This document shows positions 32,547-42,363 of a stretch of DNA of 58,100 bases, one piece after another. This DNA comes from an uncultured Clostridia bacterium (GTDB lineage Bacteria; Bacillota; Clostridia; Oscillospirales; Acutalibacteraceae), in assembly GCA_930990065.1 (NCBI GenBank), contig CAKNOA010000011.1, positions 1 through 58,100 on the forward strand, in the 5' to 3' direction. Position 1 is the first letter of the stretch. Each line of letters starts with the position of its first letter. The position numbers and the translations under genes are program-made. The notes beneath the pieces are model-generated. The model ran no database searches. It had not been told where the DNA came from and saw only the letters and a program-made list of their open reading frames with translations.

Positions 32547-33349
32547 TGCGCCATCAACTCCTCCAAAAGGGCGCCGACGGCCCCTTCTTCACACCGGCAG
32601 ACTACGTGAGGGAACATCTGCTTCATGGCTTTGGGCGCGTTATCCGGTACCGCCGGAACCCCCGCTGCCGTGAGCATCTCCACATCGTTATAGTAATCGC
32701 CGATGGCCGCCACGTGGGACAGATCATAGCCAAATTGCCGGGCCAGGGTACGCACCCCTTCCCCTTTATCGGCTTTTGTGGCCATCATTTCAAAATAGTG
32801 GTCGCTGGAAGCCACAAAATGCAGCCCCGGCTGCGCGTGCGCTTCGCAATAGGCCTGCAGCGTGCTCATGTTCTCCGGCGGCACGGCAAACAGCACTTTG
32901 CCCCAGGGCACCGACGATAAAGCCACTTCGATAAACGACCCTGGCGGTTCTTCGTACCGGCGGTGATGGGTGAGCAGCGCGTTATCCCGGATCATCACAA
33001 TCCCGTCGGGCACAAACACCTCCGCTCCCACATAGGGGAACTCCCGCAGCACCTGGTGCATAAACGGTTCGGCGACCGGCGGCAGCGGCGTGAGCGACGC
33101 CACCCGGGCTTTGTCATAGTCGTACAGCATGGCGCCGTTGATCAGCACACACGGGCGGTTGACCGTCAAATCGATGCGCTCCAGCAGACACTGCACCGAA
33201 AGCCGCGACCGGCCGCTGGCAATACAAAATCCGCCCCCGGCCTGCATAAAAGCCGCAATCGCTTCCCGGTTGCGAGCCGGTACGGTGCCGGTGTGATCCA
33301 GCAATGTGCCGTCCACATCGGTTACCAGTAAATAACGGGAACAATCCAT
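32540..33349 (-). CDS. Cof-type HAD-IIB phosphatase
   Basis: A 269-aa cytosolic hydrolase. Motif I is DVDGTLLDHTG (nucleophile Asp10, acid Asp12), motif II is in FCIASGRSR near residue 57, and the C-terminal acid pair is in AAIGDYYNDVEML near residue 215, with Lys in MATKADKGEGVR. A cap insertion separates these (about 85-190), as in subclass IIB. Such enzymes dephosphorylate sugar phosphates or cofactors such as FMN; the target is not indicated. Its start overlaps the stop of the pseudouridine synthase gene by one base. Confidence 0.93.
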   Translation of the reverse strand: MDCSRYLLVTDVDGTLLDHTGTVPARNREAIAAFMQAGGGFCIASGRSRLSVQCLLERIDLTVNRPCVLINGAMLYDYDKARVASLTPLPPVAEPFMHQVLREFPYVGAEVFVPDGIVMIRDNALLTHHRRYEEPPGSFIEVALSSVPWGKVLFAVPPENMSTLQAYCEAHAQPGLHFVASSDHYFEMMATKADKGEGVRTLARQFGYDLSHVAAIGDYYNDVEMLTAAGVPAVPDNAPKAMKQMFPHVVCRCEEGAVGALLEELMAQC

Positions 33350-34299
33350 CAGTCCTGTACCTTCCTTTCCCCTTCCACCGGGTCGCCCGGCCCCAAAGAC
33401 CGCAAAAAACCGGTAAAATAGGCGGGCAATTCCCCTTCAAATTCCATATACGCCCCGCTGCGGGGGTGGATAAACCCAATCTTTCTGGCGTGCAGGCACT
33501 GGCCATGGAGCCTGGTAATTACCTTGCGCGGGCCGTACACCGGGTCGCCCGCCACCGGGTGCCCTACATAGGCCATATGCACACGGATCTGGTGCGTGCG
33601 CCCGGTTTCCAGTTTGACCCGCACATGGGAAAAGCCATCAAACGTTTGTAGCACCCGGTAATGGGTGATGGCCTCCCGCCCACCGGTTTGCAATACCGCC
33701 ATCTTTTTGCGGTCCACCGGATGGCGGCCGATCTGGGTGCGTATACAGCCTTCTTCCTCGCGAAAATGGCCATATACCACGGCTTCATACTCCCGCACAA
33801 AACTGTGCACGGCGATTTGCTCCGCCAGTTTTTGGTGGGAAAAATCATTTTTGGCCACCATTAAAAGGCCGCTGGTATCCTTATCTAGCCGGTGCACAAT
33901 GCCCGGACGCAATACACCGTTAATCCCCGACAGCGAATCGCCGCAGTGGTACAACAGGGCATTGACCAGCGTGTGGTCGGGGTTCCCCGGGGCCGGATGC
34001 ACCACCATCCCTTTGGGTTTGTCCACCACCAGCAGGTCATCGTCTTCATACACGATGGAAAGAGGAATGTTTTCGGGCTGCAGTTCCATGGGCTGTGGGT
34101 CGGGCACCTGCACCGATACCACGTCCCCGGCACGCAGCTTGCTTTTTTTCGTAAGCGGTTTGCCCTGTACGCAGACAAGGCCCGCCTGCAGCCATTTCTG
34201 CACGGCGGACCTTGTTGTGTCGGGCAAATACGCGCTCAGCATCACATCCACCCGCTGGTTTTCCTGTTCCGGGGTGACTTCGATCTGAAACTGACGCAT
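33349..34299 (-). CDS. rluD: RluA/RluD-family pseudouridine synthase
   Basis: Isomerises uridines of 23S rRNA (the RluD type modifies helix 69). The 316-aa protein has an N-terminal S4 domain (about 15-75: RVDVMLSAYLPDTTRSAVQKWLQAG) and the catalytic domain with HRLDKDTSGLLMVAKND near residue 140, whose first Asp is the nucleophile. ETGRTHQIRVHMAYVGHPVAGD near residue 240 is the typical RluA signature. The start follows GGAGGG. The HAD gene overlaps its stop by one base, and lspA ends 12 bp upstream of it. RluD is the usual neighbour of lspA in Firmicutes. Confidence 0.93.
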   Translation of the reverse strand: MRQFQIEVTPEQENQRVDVMLSAYLPDTTRSAVQKWLQAGLVCVQGKPLTKKSKLRAGDVVSVQVPDPQPMELQPENIPLSIVYEDDDLLVVDKPKGMVVHPAPGNPDHTLVNALLYHCGDSLSGINGVLRPGIVHRLDKDTSGLLMVAKNDFSHQKLAEQIAVHSFVREYEAVVYGHFREEEGCIRTQIGRHPVDRKKMAVLQTGGREAITHYRVLQTFDGFSHVRVKLETGRTHQIRVHMAYVGHPVAGDPVYGPRKVITRLHGQCLHARKIGFIHPRSGAYMEFEGELPAYFTGFLRSLGPGDPVEGERKVQD

Positions 34300-34311
34300 G
34301 CGGCGCCCTCC

Positions 34312-34824
34312 TTATCGACGGTAATTCCGGTAATTGTGGGGCCGGGTACAAATCAGTTTTTCCCGCTGATCCTTTTCGCCTTGGAAGAAGAAGAAATAGA
34401 TCAGCAACAGCACCACGCCCACCACGATGCAGCAGTCGGCAAAATTGAACACAGGTGGGAAGAACGACACCGAAATGTAATCCACCACATACCCGAGCAT
34501 GACCCGGTCAATGATATTCCCCACGCCCCCGGCGATAATCAGGGTGCTGGCAAGCAGCGAAAGCCCCGTGTGCCGGCGGTATAAAAGCAGGAACAAAAAG
34601 AGGATCAGGCACATCAGCGAGGTAACCCCTACCATAATCCACCGGGTACCGGCCAGCATGCCAAACGCCACGCCCTCGTTTTCCACATAGCGCAGCTGCA
34701 ACAAGCCGGGCCACACATCCAGGCTGCCCACCGGTTTGATCTGGTGGATCACCAGGAATTTCAGGATCTGGTCACCGGCAACCAGCAGCGCGGCTGCCAC
34801 CAGTGCGATCAATTTTTTTACCAT
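34312..34824 (-). CDS. lspA: Lipoprotein signal peptidase (signal peptidase II)
   Basis: Aspartic protease that cuts the signal peptide in front of the lipid-modified cysteine of prolipoproteins. The 170-aa protein has about four membrane helices and the two catalytic aspartates in conserved blocks: GGVGNIIDRVMLGYVVDYI near residue 110 and PPVFNFADCCIVVG near residue 135. It is followed after 12 bp by the RluD-type gene. Substrates in the window include the sugar-binding lipoprotein at 54081. The start follows AAAGGGTG. Confidence 0.96.
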   Translation of the reverse strand: MVKKLIALVAAALLVAGDQILKFLVIHQIKPVGSLDVWPGLLQLRYVENEGVAFGMLAGTRWIMVGVTSLMCLILFLFLLLYRRHTGLSLLASTLIIAGGVGNIIDRVMLGYVVDYISVSFFPPVFNFADCCIVVGVVLLLIYFFFFQGEKDQREKLICTRPHNYRNYRR

Positions 34825-34871
34825 ACGCTTTTTTCACCCTTTCTTCCCGCAGAAAGCCGTTTCCGGCTTTC

Positions 34872-34919
34872 AAAAGGCGGCCGCTGCCCCGGTTTTGCCC
34901 GGGCACAGCGCCCTTTTTT
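34872..34919. terminator. Terminator-like hairpin between ileS and lspA
   Basis: Nested arms AAAAGGCG...CGCCCTTTT with an inner GCTG/CAGC and CCCGG/CCGGG pair form a long stem; on the minus strand CCTTTTG follows. A second hairpin (AAAGCCG/CCGGCTTT) lies at 34852-34871. Some transcripts from ileS may stop here. Confidence 0.55.
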
Positions 34920-34939
34920 GCTCTCCTATTTCAATGCAA

Positions 34940-37735
34940 TTAACCGCGCAAAGCCGCCGCGCAGCGTGCGCACACGTCCGGATAGTCTGCATCGGTACCC
35001 ACCGTATGGCTCCAGTTCCAGCAGCGGGGGCACTTGTCGCCTTCGGCATGGTTCACCGTGATGCTCAGACCTTCCACGTCTTCGCTCTTCACTTCGCCTT
35101 CGCCCTCGTTTTTCACTGCCAGCTGCGACACGATCAAGACCGTGGGCAGTTCTTTTTCAACGGAGCGGATAAAGTCGTACAGTTCCCCTTGGGCATACAG
35201 CGTTACCGCCGCATCCTGGGACGAACCGATGATCTTCTTGTTACGGGCCAGTTCCAACGCTTTCTTCACCGCGTCGCGCAGCTGATGGATGCGGTCCCAC
35301 TGGGCGCAGAACGCTTCGTCGGCGTCCACGTCCACGCCTTTGGGCATGTCGTTAAACACCACGTTTTCGGCGTCATCATCGGCCGTGTGGGGCATAGCCA
35401 GCCAGATTTCGTCGGACGTAAAGGCCAAAACCGGCGCTGCCAGCCGCGTCATGGTAGACAGCACGCGGTACATGGTGGTCTGCGCCGCCCGGCGGGACAG
35501 GCTGTCCGCCTTTTCGACATACAGGCGGTCCTTGACCACATCCAGGTAGAAGTTCGACATATCCACCACACAGAAGTTGTGGATCGCGTGGTACGCCTGA
35601 TGGAATTCATAGGTCGAATACCCTTCGTGTACCGTCTTGCACAGCGTATCCAGCTGTTTCAGGGCCCAGCGGTCGATGGGCAGCAGGTCGCTATCGGACA
35701 CCGCATCTTTGTTGGGGTCAAAGTCGTGGATGTTCCCCAAAATGAACCGGGCTGTGTTGCGGATCTTGCGGTACGCATCGGACAGCTGCTTCAGGATTTC
35801 CTTGCTGATACGGATATCGGCATGGTAATCCGACGAAGCCACCCACAACCGCAGGATATCGGCGCCATACTGGTCCACAATTTCCTGGGGCGCTACGCCG
35901 TTGCCCAGGGACTTACTCATTTTACGGCCTTCGCCGTCCACCACCCAACCGTGGGTGACGACTTCTTTATACGGAGCCTTGCCGCGCCAGGCCACAGCCG
36001 TCAGCAGCGAAGACTGGAACCAACCACGGTACTGGTCGGCGCCTTCCAAATACATGTCGGCCGGCCACTTCAGTTCTTCCCGCTGGTCGCACACGGCGGC
36101 GTGGGTCACGCCGGAATCGAACCACACGTCCATAATATCCCGTTCTTTGGTAAAGGACGTGCAGCCGCACTTTTCGCACCGGGTGCCGGCGGGCAGAATT
36201 TCGCTGGCATCTTTCACATACCACTGGTCGCTGCCTTCCCGGCGGAACAGATCCGACACCGCCATCATGGAAGCACGGTTCATCAGCGGTTCGCCGCAGT
36301 CACGGCAGTAGAAGATCGGGATCGGCACGCCCCAGCGGCGCTGCCGGGAAATGCACCAGTCGTTGCGTTCCCGCACCATCGAGGTAATGCGGTCCTGGCC
36401 CCAAGCCGGGTACCATTTCACTTCGTTAATCGCCTGAACGGCCTGATCTTTGATGGCTTCCACCGAGCAGAACCACTGTTCCGTAGCGCGGAACAGCACC
36501 GGGTTCTTACACCGCCAGCAGTGCGGGTAGGAGTGCACGATTTCCTGCAGGGCGAACAGATAGCCGGTTTCTTCCAGGTGCTTGGCGATGGCCACATTGG
36601 CTTCGGCCGTCGTCAGACCTGCAAACTTTTCGCCGGCTTCTTCGGTCATACGGCCGTGGCTGTCCACCGGCACAATCACGGGCACCTGCGGATAGTGGTC
36701 GTGGGTCACCTGGTAGTCTTCCACGCCGTGGCCAGGCGCCGTGTGTACGCACCCGGTGCCGCTTTCCAGCGTGACGTGATCGCCTACGATGATCAGCGAT
36801 TCCCGGTCAAGGAACGGATGCTGGGCCGTCATGTATTCCATCTGGCGGCCGCGCAGGGTGCCGATCACCGTGTAATCGGTCTTACCCGCTACCTTCATGG
36901 CTTCATCCATCAGTTCGGTGGCCATGATGTAGTATTCGTCCTGCCAATGGATCACGGAATATTCAAAATCGGGCCCCAGGCAGATGGCATCGTTGGCCGG
37001 CAGGGTCCAGGTAGTCGTGGTCCAAATTACGAAGTACGTTTTGGAAAGGTCGGCGCCCATAGCCGACAGCAGCCCTTTGTCGTCTTTCACGGCAAATTTT
37101 ACATAGATGGACTGGCAGGGATCATCGGCATATTCGATTTCCGCTTCGGCCAGCGCCGTTTCACAGCTGCTGCACCAGTACACGGGTTTCAGGCCCCGGT
37201 AAATATACCCTTTTTCCGCCATATCGGCAAAGATTTCGATCTGCTTGGCTTCGAATTCCTTTTTCAGGGTGATATACGGGTCGTCCCATTTACCGATCCC
37301 GCCCAAACGGCGGAACTGCTTGCGCTGGGAATCGATGTACCCCATGGCGAATTCCCGGCAGATCTGCCGCAGTTCCACGTCGCTGATGGTGGCCGAATTG
37401 CTCACACCGGCTTTTTTCCGGGCTTTCAGTTCCGTAGGCAGGCCGTGGGTATCCCAACCGGGCACATACGGCGCGCGGAACCCGCTCATATTCTTATACC
37501 GCACGATAAAATCTTTCAGCGTTTTGTTCAGCGCCGTGCCCATGTGAATATCGCCGTTGGCGTAGGGCGGGCCATCGTGCAGCACATAGCTGGGTTTCCC
37601 GGCATTTTTCGCCATCAATTTTTCGTAGATCTTCTTTTCATTCCAGCTTTCCAGCATGGACGGTTCCCGCCGGGGCAGGTCGCCGCGCATGGGGAAGTCG
37701 GTTTGAGGCAGATTCAAGGTTTTTTTGTAATCCAT
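34940..37735 (-). CDS. ileS: Isoleucyl-tRNA synthetase
   Basis: Class I synthetase of 931 aa. The HIGH-type motif is [12 protein letters not shown] near residue 55 and KMSKS is at about residue 600 ([12 protein letters not shown]). The editing CP1 insertion lies between them (including [16 protein letters not shown]), and the C-terminal zinc-binding cysteines are in CPRCWNW and CARC. This is the eubacterial, non-mupirocin type. The start at 37735 follows AGGAG with 10 nt spacing; the ATG at 37744 is only 2 nt past the site. There is no room for a T-box leader (27 bp to divIVA), so expression follows the division operon. Confidence 0.96.
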   Translation of the reverse strand: MDYKKTLNLPQTDFPMRGDLPRREPSMLESWNEKKIYEKLMAKNAGKPSYVLHDGPPYANGDIHMGTALNKTLKDFIVRYKNMSGFRAPYVPGWDTHGLPTELKARKKAGVSNSATISDVELRQICREFAMGYIDSQRKQFRRLGGIGKWDDPYITLKKEFEAKQIEIFADMAEKGYIYRGLKPVYWCSSCETALAEAEIEYADDPCQSIYVKFAVKDDKGLLSAMGADLSKTYFVIWTTTTWTLPANDAICLGPDFEYSVIHWQDEYYIMATELMDEAMKVAGKTDYTVIGTLRGRQMEYMTAQHPFLDRESLIIVGDHVTLESGTGCVHTAPGHGVEDYQVTHDHYPQVPVIVPVDSHGRMTEEAGEKFAGLTTAEANVAIAKHLEETGYLFALQEIVHSYPHCWRCKNPVLFRATEQWFCSVEAIKDQAVQAINEVKWYPAWGQDRITSMVRERNDWCISRQRRWGVPIPIFYCRDCGEPLMNRASMMAVSDLFRREGSDQWYVKDASEILPAGTRCEKCGCTSFTKERDIMDVWFDSGVTHAAVCDQREELKWPADMYLEGADQYRGWFQSSLLTAVAWRGKAPYKEVVTHGWVVDGEGRKMSKSLGNGVAPQEIVDQYGADILRLWVASSDYHADIRISKEILKQLSDAYRKIRNTARFILGNIHDFDPNKDAVSDSDLLPIDRWALKQLDTLCKTVHEGYSTYEFHQAYHAIHNFCVVDMSNFYLDVVKDRLYVEKADSLSRRAAQTTMYRVLSTMTRLAAPVLAFTSDEIWLAMPHTADDDAENVVFNDMPKGVDVDADEAFCAQWDRIHQLRDAVKKALELARNKKIIGSSQDAAVTLYAQGELYDFIRSVEKELPTVLIVSQLAVKNEGEGEVKSEDVEGLSITVNHAEGDKCPRCWNWSHTVGTDADYPDVCARCAAALRG

Positions 37736-37771
37736 CTCGACCATTACTCCTTCAGACTTCTTTTCATTCTA

Positions 37772-38557
37772 TTATTTCCGGTTGAAAATATCCACCGGGG
37801 AATCGGGGTCCTGTGTAATATCATAGTTGTCGCCGAATTTTAGTTTATCATACCGGCGGTCTTTGGTCTCTTTCCGGGGTTCCGGCGCACCAAACCCGGA
37901 CACATCGGTGTATTCCGTCTCCTCCTTCTCGGGAGCCGGTTGCGGTTCGGCCGGCGCCGGTTCTTCCTGCGGTTTTGCTTCCGGTTCCGCTTCAGGCTGA
38001 GCCGGTTCTTCTTTTTTAGCAGGTTCCTCGTCGGCGGGCGCCGGTTTTTCTTCTTTTCTCGCCGGACGCTGAGACGGCAGGGCGTCAATCAGCACCAGGT
38101 GCTTGCGGTACATATCCAGCAGCGACGCGCGGAAATCGGAAACCGAACGCTTTAACTGTTCCAGTTCCGTCTCGTAATCGCCAATCTTACCGCGGGCTTC
38201 GGCTACCACCGACTGGGCCTGCAATTCGGCGTCTTTCAAAATAATTTCAGCCTTGTGCCGCGCTTCGCGAATGGACGCATCCCCCAATTTCTGGGCGCTG
38301 ATCAGCGCGTGCTTAATTTCGTCTTCTTCGTCGCGGTACTGCTGAACCTGGGTGGAGAGGGTCGTATTCTCTTTCTTCAGCGAATCATTTTCCGAAGAAA
38401 GCAAGGCGATCTTTTCCTTCTGTTCCAGGTTATTTTTAATCAGCGCTTCGTAGGAAACGCGGACCTGCTGCAGAAAATTATCCACATCTTCCCCGTTGTA
38501 TCCGGCCCGGCCGGCCCGGCGAAATACCGCATTCTCAATATCACTGAGCGTAAGCAT
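37772..38557 (-). CDS. divIVA: DivIVA-domain division/polarity protein
   Basis: A coiled-coil protein that senses curved membrane at division sites and poles. The 261-aa product has the lipid-binding N-terminus (LSDIENAVFRRAGRAGYNGEDVDNFLQQV, residues 3-31) with the hydrophobic tip, then long coiled coils to about residue 145. A Pro/Ala/Glu-rich low-complexity tail follows (about 165-225), as in other Clostridia. It sits in the conserved order sepF-ylmH-divIVA-ileS-lspA. The intergenic gap to ileS is 36 bp. Identification is solid; the tail length is variable between species. Confidence 0.93.
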   Translation of the reverse strand: MLTLSDIENAVFRRAGRAGYNGEDVDNFLQQVRVSYEALIKNNLEQKEKIALLSSENDSLKKENTTLSTQVQQYRDEEDEIKHALISAQKLGDASIREARHKAEIILKDAELQAQSVVAEARGKIGDYETELEQLKRSVSDFRASLLDMYRKHLVLIDALPSQRPARKEEKPAPADEEPAKKEEPAQPEAEPEAKPQEEPAPAEPQPAPEKEETEYTDVSGFGAPEPRKETKDRRYDKLKFGDNYDITQDPDSPVDIFNRK

Positions 38558-38586
38558 GGTTATCCCCCCATAAAATCAAATCGTTC

Positions 38587-39333
38587 TCATACATAGCGGC
38601 GTGCCGCCACACCGAGGCGCCCTTTTTTGGTGGGCGGCCCCAACCGGTCTACACAAAACCGTCCCCGGGAGCGGATCGACAAAAGGTCGCCCTCCTGGAT
38701 CAGACGGGAAAGATCCTGACACGGTTCGTGATTTACTTGTACCCCGCCGGATCGAATGCACGAAGCGGCCTTTTCCCGGCTGATACCGAGAAGGAACGCC
38801 GTCACGCAATCCAGCCGTGGCGAAGCGATCACCCCTTCACAGGGTACAAAAGTGTGGGCCTGCGGCAGAGGTTCACAAAACCCCGGCTGCAGGCGTACCC
38901 CTGTGCGGCCGACTTTTTCCACCTGCGACAGCAGAAACGCGGCCGTATCTTCTTTTAAAAACAGCACGCAGCGCCCTTCTTCGGGCAAAATATCCCCCAG
39001 CGCCGGGCGCTGTACACCGGCCCCCAAAAAGGCGCCTAAAAAATCCCGGTGGGTCAGTTTGTCTTCTGCCCGGTAGCGGGCCGTCACTCCCACAATGGGG
39101 AAGAAAGCCGGGTCGGCGGGCTGATAATCGGGGAACACCCCCACCATCACCCGTTCGGCCCCTTCATACCCGCCCCATAAAAGGGCGTTTTCGCACCACT
39201 CGTCCCGCAGGACCCGCTGGGCCACAGCCGCTTCCCGCTCATCCAGGAACCCCAGAAAATGCGGAGCCTTCTGCCCCAACCGGATCACATCCCGGCACTT
39301 GGCGATCAGCCACCGGTCTTCGTCGCGTACCAT
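38587..39333 (-). CDS. ylmH: YlmH-family S4-domain RNA-binding protein
   Basis: A 248-aa protein with a C-terminal S4 domain (about residues 175-245: PRLDCVTAFLLGISREKAASCIRSGGVQVNH) and an N-terminal region with FLDEREAAVAQRVL typical of YlmH. In Bacillus it rescues stalled 50S ribosomes with peptidyl-tRNA and is part of the ylm-divIVA cluster. The order with sepF (10 bp upstream) and divIVA (29 bp downstream) matches. Its in-frame start has CAT at 39331-39333 with a modest upstream GGAACCGGAA. Confidence 0.92.
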   Translation of the reverse strand: MVRDEDRWLIAKCRDVIRLGQKAPHFLGFLDEREAAVAQRVLRDEWCENALLWGGYEGAERVMVGVFPDYQPADPAFFPIVGVTARYRAEDKLTHRDFLGAFLGAGVQRPALGDILPEEGRCVLFLKEDTAAFLLSQVEKVGRTGVRLQPGFCEPLPQAHTFVPCEGVIASPRLDCVTAFLLGISREKAASCIRSGGVQVNHEPCQDLSRLIQEGDLLSIRSRGRFCVDRLGPPTKKGRLGVAARRYV

Positions 39334-39342
39334 TCCGGTTCC

Positions 39343-39825
39343 TTAAAAATACACGCCGTTATTTTCCAGCTCGTCCACCACTTCATCGCCGGTCAAGTCG
39401 ACGTTATAAGGCGTAATGATAAACGTATTGCTGGCAACGGGTTTAATCTTGCCCTTGTTGGCATAGGTAACGCCGCTGAGGAAATCGATAATGCGGCGGG
39501 AAATATTTTCTTCCGTATGTTCCAAATTGAGCACCACGGTGTGCATCTTCAAAAGTTCGTCCGCAATGGAGCGGATTTCTTCCCCGAAATGTTCAGGTTT
39601 AAACAGCACCACCTGCAGCTGGGCCGTGGCGTGAATGTTCACCACTTTGTTGTTGCCGGAAGAGGGGTTGGAACGGCGCACCGTTTCGCGGGGTTCTTCC
39701 CGCATAGGCGCTTCCGAAGCAGCCGGAGCCGATGCATCCGAATTGGCGTACACGTCAACGTAATCGTCTTCATATTCATCTTCGGGCGGGTTCCACATTT
39801 TCTTGAAGCTATCTACCAAACCCAT
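39343..39825 (-). CDS. sepF: Cell division protein SepF
   Basis: FtsZ-bundling, membrane-tethering division protein of 160 aa. An N-terminal amphipathic helix (GLVDSFKKMW) is followed by an acidic, Ala-rich linker and the C-terminal SepF domain from about residue 70 (VVNIHATAQLQVVLFKPEHFGE and DFLSGVTYANKGKIKPVASNTFIITP). The start at 39825 is preceded by CAGGAGGAACC; the longer reading frame to 40056 is not a real start because it crosses the promoter and terminator. It begins the sepF-ylmH-divIVA-ileS transcription unit. Confidence 0.96.
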   Translation of the reverse strand: MGLVDSFKKMWNPPEDEYEDDYVDVYANSDASAPAASEAPMREEPRETVRRSNPSSGNNKVVNIHATAQLQVVLFKPEHFGEEIRSIADELLKMHTVVLNLEHTEENISRRIIDFLSGVTYANKGKIKPVASNTFIITPYNVDLTGDEVVDELENNGVYF

Positions 39826-39921
39826 GTCGGTTCCTCCTGTATATGGAAAAATAAGTCTGTGCCCACCAAAGCGGGACGCCCTGCGGGCATCCTTTGCAAA
39901 GGGGTACACAGAGACAGTATT

Positions 39922-39950
39922 ATTATCCCCGTTTTCACTCCATCTGTCAA
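39922..39950 (-). promoter_or_regulatory. Promoter of the sepF-ylmH-divIVA-ileS unit
   Basis: On the minus strand TTGACA (39945-39950), a 17-bp spacer and GATAAT (39922-39927). This is close to consensus, with transcription starting near 39915 and a leader of about 90 nt. Confidence 0.8.
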
Positions 39951-39982
39951 CCGCAAATTGGACAAAACCCTCTATAAAAAAG

Positions 39983-40008
39983 AAAAAAGCCGGATTTCCC
40001 GGCTTTTT
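39983..40008 (-). terminator. Terminator after the HlyD-like gene
   Basis: AAAAAAGCCGG (39983-39993) pairs with CCGGCTTTTT (39999-40008); on the minus strand TTTTTTC follows. It lies 25 bp past the stop of the HlyD-like gene and 33 bp upstream of the sepF -35. Confidence 0.8.
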
Positions 40009-40033
40009 CCAGCGCACAGCAGGTCGTATTTTG

Positions 40034-41347
40034 TCAACTGATGACCCTGCCGTCATACAGGTCGTGGCCGTCGATCACCACTTCGTCATACAGCTCCACC
40101 GTGCGGTCGGTATAGAGCTTTTCTTTCTGGCTGTCCGACAAATCCACATCGCAAATCACATAGCCATTGAGGGTGAGCAGCGGGAAAATCTGTACAAATT
40201 TCAGCTTGCCGCTTTCCACCACGTACACGCCTTGCACATTTTCGTGGGTGGCTGTTTTTACATTCCCGTCGTCGTCCTTGACTTCTTCGGTGATATCGGC
40301 AAAGTGGATGGCCTTTTGGTTTACCTGCACCCCCTGATAATTGCCGCGGTTGACCGTCACCGTAGCCTGGCGGGTGTTGATCAGGGTTTCATCCATGATA
40401 TCAGACGAAAAGATCACGGCGGCGTTTTCCTTTTGGGACGTCTGGTTCACCGCCACTACCTGGGCCGGAAACGTTTCCTCCGTCGCCGACTTCAGCGAAA
40501 GGGTCACCGAGGACGTGCCTTTGAGTTTTAACGCCGTATCCGGGTCCACCACACAGGCAAAATACCACCCGTATTCCGTCACCACCCGGCCCACGGCGCT
40601 GCTGTCGACGGTTTTGGGTTGCTGCTCTTTTTCAAGATCTTCCACCGTCAGGTCTTCGGCTTTGTCGTAATCATACACCGATTCCCACCCGTCCACATGG
40701 CTGGAAAAATACCCGGCTGCCGGGGATTTCACCGTACTGGTGGGGTCGACTTTCTGGGATTCCAGCTCCGATTTACGGGCCTGCAATTCCGCAATGCGGT
40801 CGGAAAAATCGGTGATCACCCCTGTGACAATCTGCTTTTCATTGAGGGTATACAGCAGCTCCTGCCGGGCCGTTTTGGCGTCTTTTTCCTCGCCGCTGCG
40901 CAACTCCCTGAGCAACGTGAGCATCTGTTTTTCCGCGTTCTGGTCCAACTGGCCGGGGTCAGCCGCGTAGGAATCTTTCAGCGAAATCAATGTCTGCAAA
41001 CTTTCAATTTCGTTATCGACGGCTTCGATTTCGTCTTCCACATTGACGGGGCTGCCCGCCGGGTACGCTTTCGCCACCACGCCGTCTTTGGCCACATGGC
41101 CGCCGTCGCTGATTTCATACCCCAAATCGCCGGTATAATCGGCGGTGATCACGGTTTCTTTGCGGATAAAGACCCCCTCCACCGAAAACGAGTCGGCCGT
41201 TTCAATATAGGTGGCTGTTTCGGTGTGGATCATTTCGGTGTTCGCCTGGTATACCTGGAACCCTACATACCCAAAAATCAGCAGGGCCAGCACCCATGAG
41301 GTAATGCGCCGGATTAGCGGCGCCTGTACCGCTCTTGCGTTTGCCAT
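40034..41347 (-). CDS. HlyD-like periplasmic adaptor/membrane-fusion protein
   Basis: A 437-aa protein with one N-terminal membrane helix (about 12-31), a biotinyl-lipoyl-like segment (about 50-90: GVFIRKETVI, GDLGYEISDGGHVAKDGVVAKAYPAGSPV) and a coiled-coil hairpin near 85-175. A beta-rich C-terminal half follows with GKLKFVQIFPLLTLNGYVICDVDL. This is the arrangement of HlyD/membrane-fusion adaptors. No ABC or RND partner is adjacent; it lies between miaA and sepF, a location seen in some Clostridia. It could be a division- or envelope-linked factor rather than a classical exporter adaptor. The start at 41347 follows GAAAGGAG. Confidence 0.78.
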   Translation of the reverse strand: MANARAVQAPLIRRITSWVLALLIFGYVGFQVYQANTEMIHTETATYIETADSFSVEGVFIRKETVITADYTGDLGYEISDGGHVAKDGVVAKAYPAGSPVNVEDEIEAVDNEIESLQTLISLKDSYAADPGQLDQNAEKQMLTLLRELRSGEEKDAKTARQELLYTLNEKQIVTGVITDFSDRIAELQARKSELESQKVDPTSTVKSPAAGYFSSHVDGWESVYDYDKAEDLTVEDLEKEQQPKTVDSSAVGRVVTEYGWYFACVVDPDTALKLKGTSSVTLSLKSATEETFPAQVVAVNQTSQKENAAVIFSSDIMDETLINTRQATVTVNRGNYQGVQVNQKAIHFADITEEVKDDDGNVKTATHENVQGVYVVESGKLKFVQIFPLLTLNGYVICDVDLSDSQKEKLYTDRTVELYDEVVIDGHDLYDGRVIS

Positions 41348-41366
41348 GGCTTTTGCTCCTTTCCGC

Positions 41367-42338
41367 TCACCTATCCCCCAGCAGGCCATCGGCCCGCCAC
41401 AGGGCTTCACATTCGTCCGCCAAGGTCGTGACCAGGGCGTGCCCGGGCGGCACGTCGTCCAGATACAGCCAGTGTATCCCCTCTTCCCGGTGGAACCATG
41501 TCAGCTGCCGCTTGGCATACCGCCGGGTGCCCTGCTTGATTTTTTCGGTGGCCTCTATCAGGGACGTGTCCCCGCTAAAATAGGGGAACAGCTCTTTGCA
41601 GCCAATCGCCTGGGCCGCCGTTCCGGCACAAGGGGTGCCATACAGGGCTTTCGCTTCCTGCAAAAGCCCCTGTTCCATCATGCGGTCCACCCGCGTATCA
41701 ATCCGGCGGTACAACACCGCCCGGTCCCGGCACGAAAGCCCCACCAGCGAAAAGCGGAACGGCGACGGAATCCGGCGGGAATACTCGTTTTGTTCTTGCA
41801 GCGTGCGCCCCGTCAGCCGGTACCGCTCCAACGCCCGCAGTACCCGCTTGCGGTTATGGGGGTGAATCTGTTTGGCGGCTTCGGGGTCTTCCGTTTGCAA
41901 AACGTTGTGGATTTCTTCGTCGGTTTTCCCTTCGCTCCAGCGCAGCAGCTCGTTTCGCACCTCCTGGTGGCCCGGTTCGTCCTCGTACTGCCGGTTTTCC
42001 ACCAGGGAACGCACGTATAAGCCCGTGCCCCCCGCCAAAATGGGAAAATGCCCGCGGGCGGCTACTGCCTGAATGGCCGCCGCCGCATCCCGCACATAAT
42101 CCGATACGCTATAGGACTTTGAAAGGGGCAAAAATTCCAGCAGATGGTGGGGAATCCCCTGTTTTTCTTCTTCCGTTGGGCATGCGGTACTAATAGGCAG
42201 CCCTTTATAAATCTGCATGGAGTCGGCCGAAATCACTTCGCCCGACAGGCGCCGGGCCATTTCTACGGCTAAAGCTGTTTTCCCGCTGGCTGTCGGGCCC
42301 ACAATAACCCCTACGGGAATTTTCGTTTCGCTGTCCAT
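41367..42338 (-). CDS. miaA: tRNA dimethylallyltransferase
   Basis: Adds a dimethylallyl group to adenosine 37 of tRNAs reading UNN codons. The 323-aa protein has the P-loop GPTASGKTAL near residue 15, ISADSMQIYKGL near 35, HHLLEFLPLSKSYSV near 63, and LAGGTGLYVRSL near 100, all diagnostic. It works before MiaB, whose gene is also in this run. The start at 42338 follows CGATAGGGAGGTG. It is 25 bp after mutL and 19 bp before the HlyD-like gene. Confidence 0.96.
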   Translation of the reverse strand: MDSETKIPVGVIVGPTASGKTALAVEMARRLSGEVISADSMQIYKGLPISTACPTEEEKQGIPHHLLEFLPLSKSYSVSDYVRDAAAAIQAVAARGHFPILAGGTGLYVRSLVENRQYEDEPGHQEVRNELLRWSEGKTDEEIHNVLQTEDPEAAKQIHPHNRKRVLRALERYRLTGRTLQEQNEYSRRIPSPFRFSLVGLSCRDRAVLYRRIDTRVDRMMEQGLLQEAKALYGTPCAGTAAQAIGCKELFPYFSGDTSLIEATEKIKQGTRRYAKRQLTWFHREEGIHWLYLDDVPPGHALVTTLADECEALWRADGLLGDR

Positions 42339-42363
42339 CCCGGCACCTCCCTATCGGCGGGCG

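Noticed and set aside
34736-37843. Plus-strand open frame of 1035 codons
   Set aside because: It is antisense to ileS, whose catalytic motifs are unmistakable. The frame is open only because of the codon bias of the real gene, it lacks a ribosome site, and its His/Phe/Gly-rich composition matches no protein.
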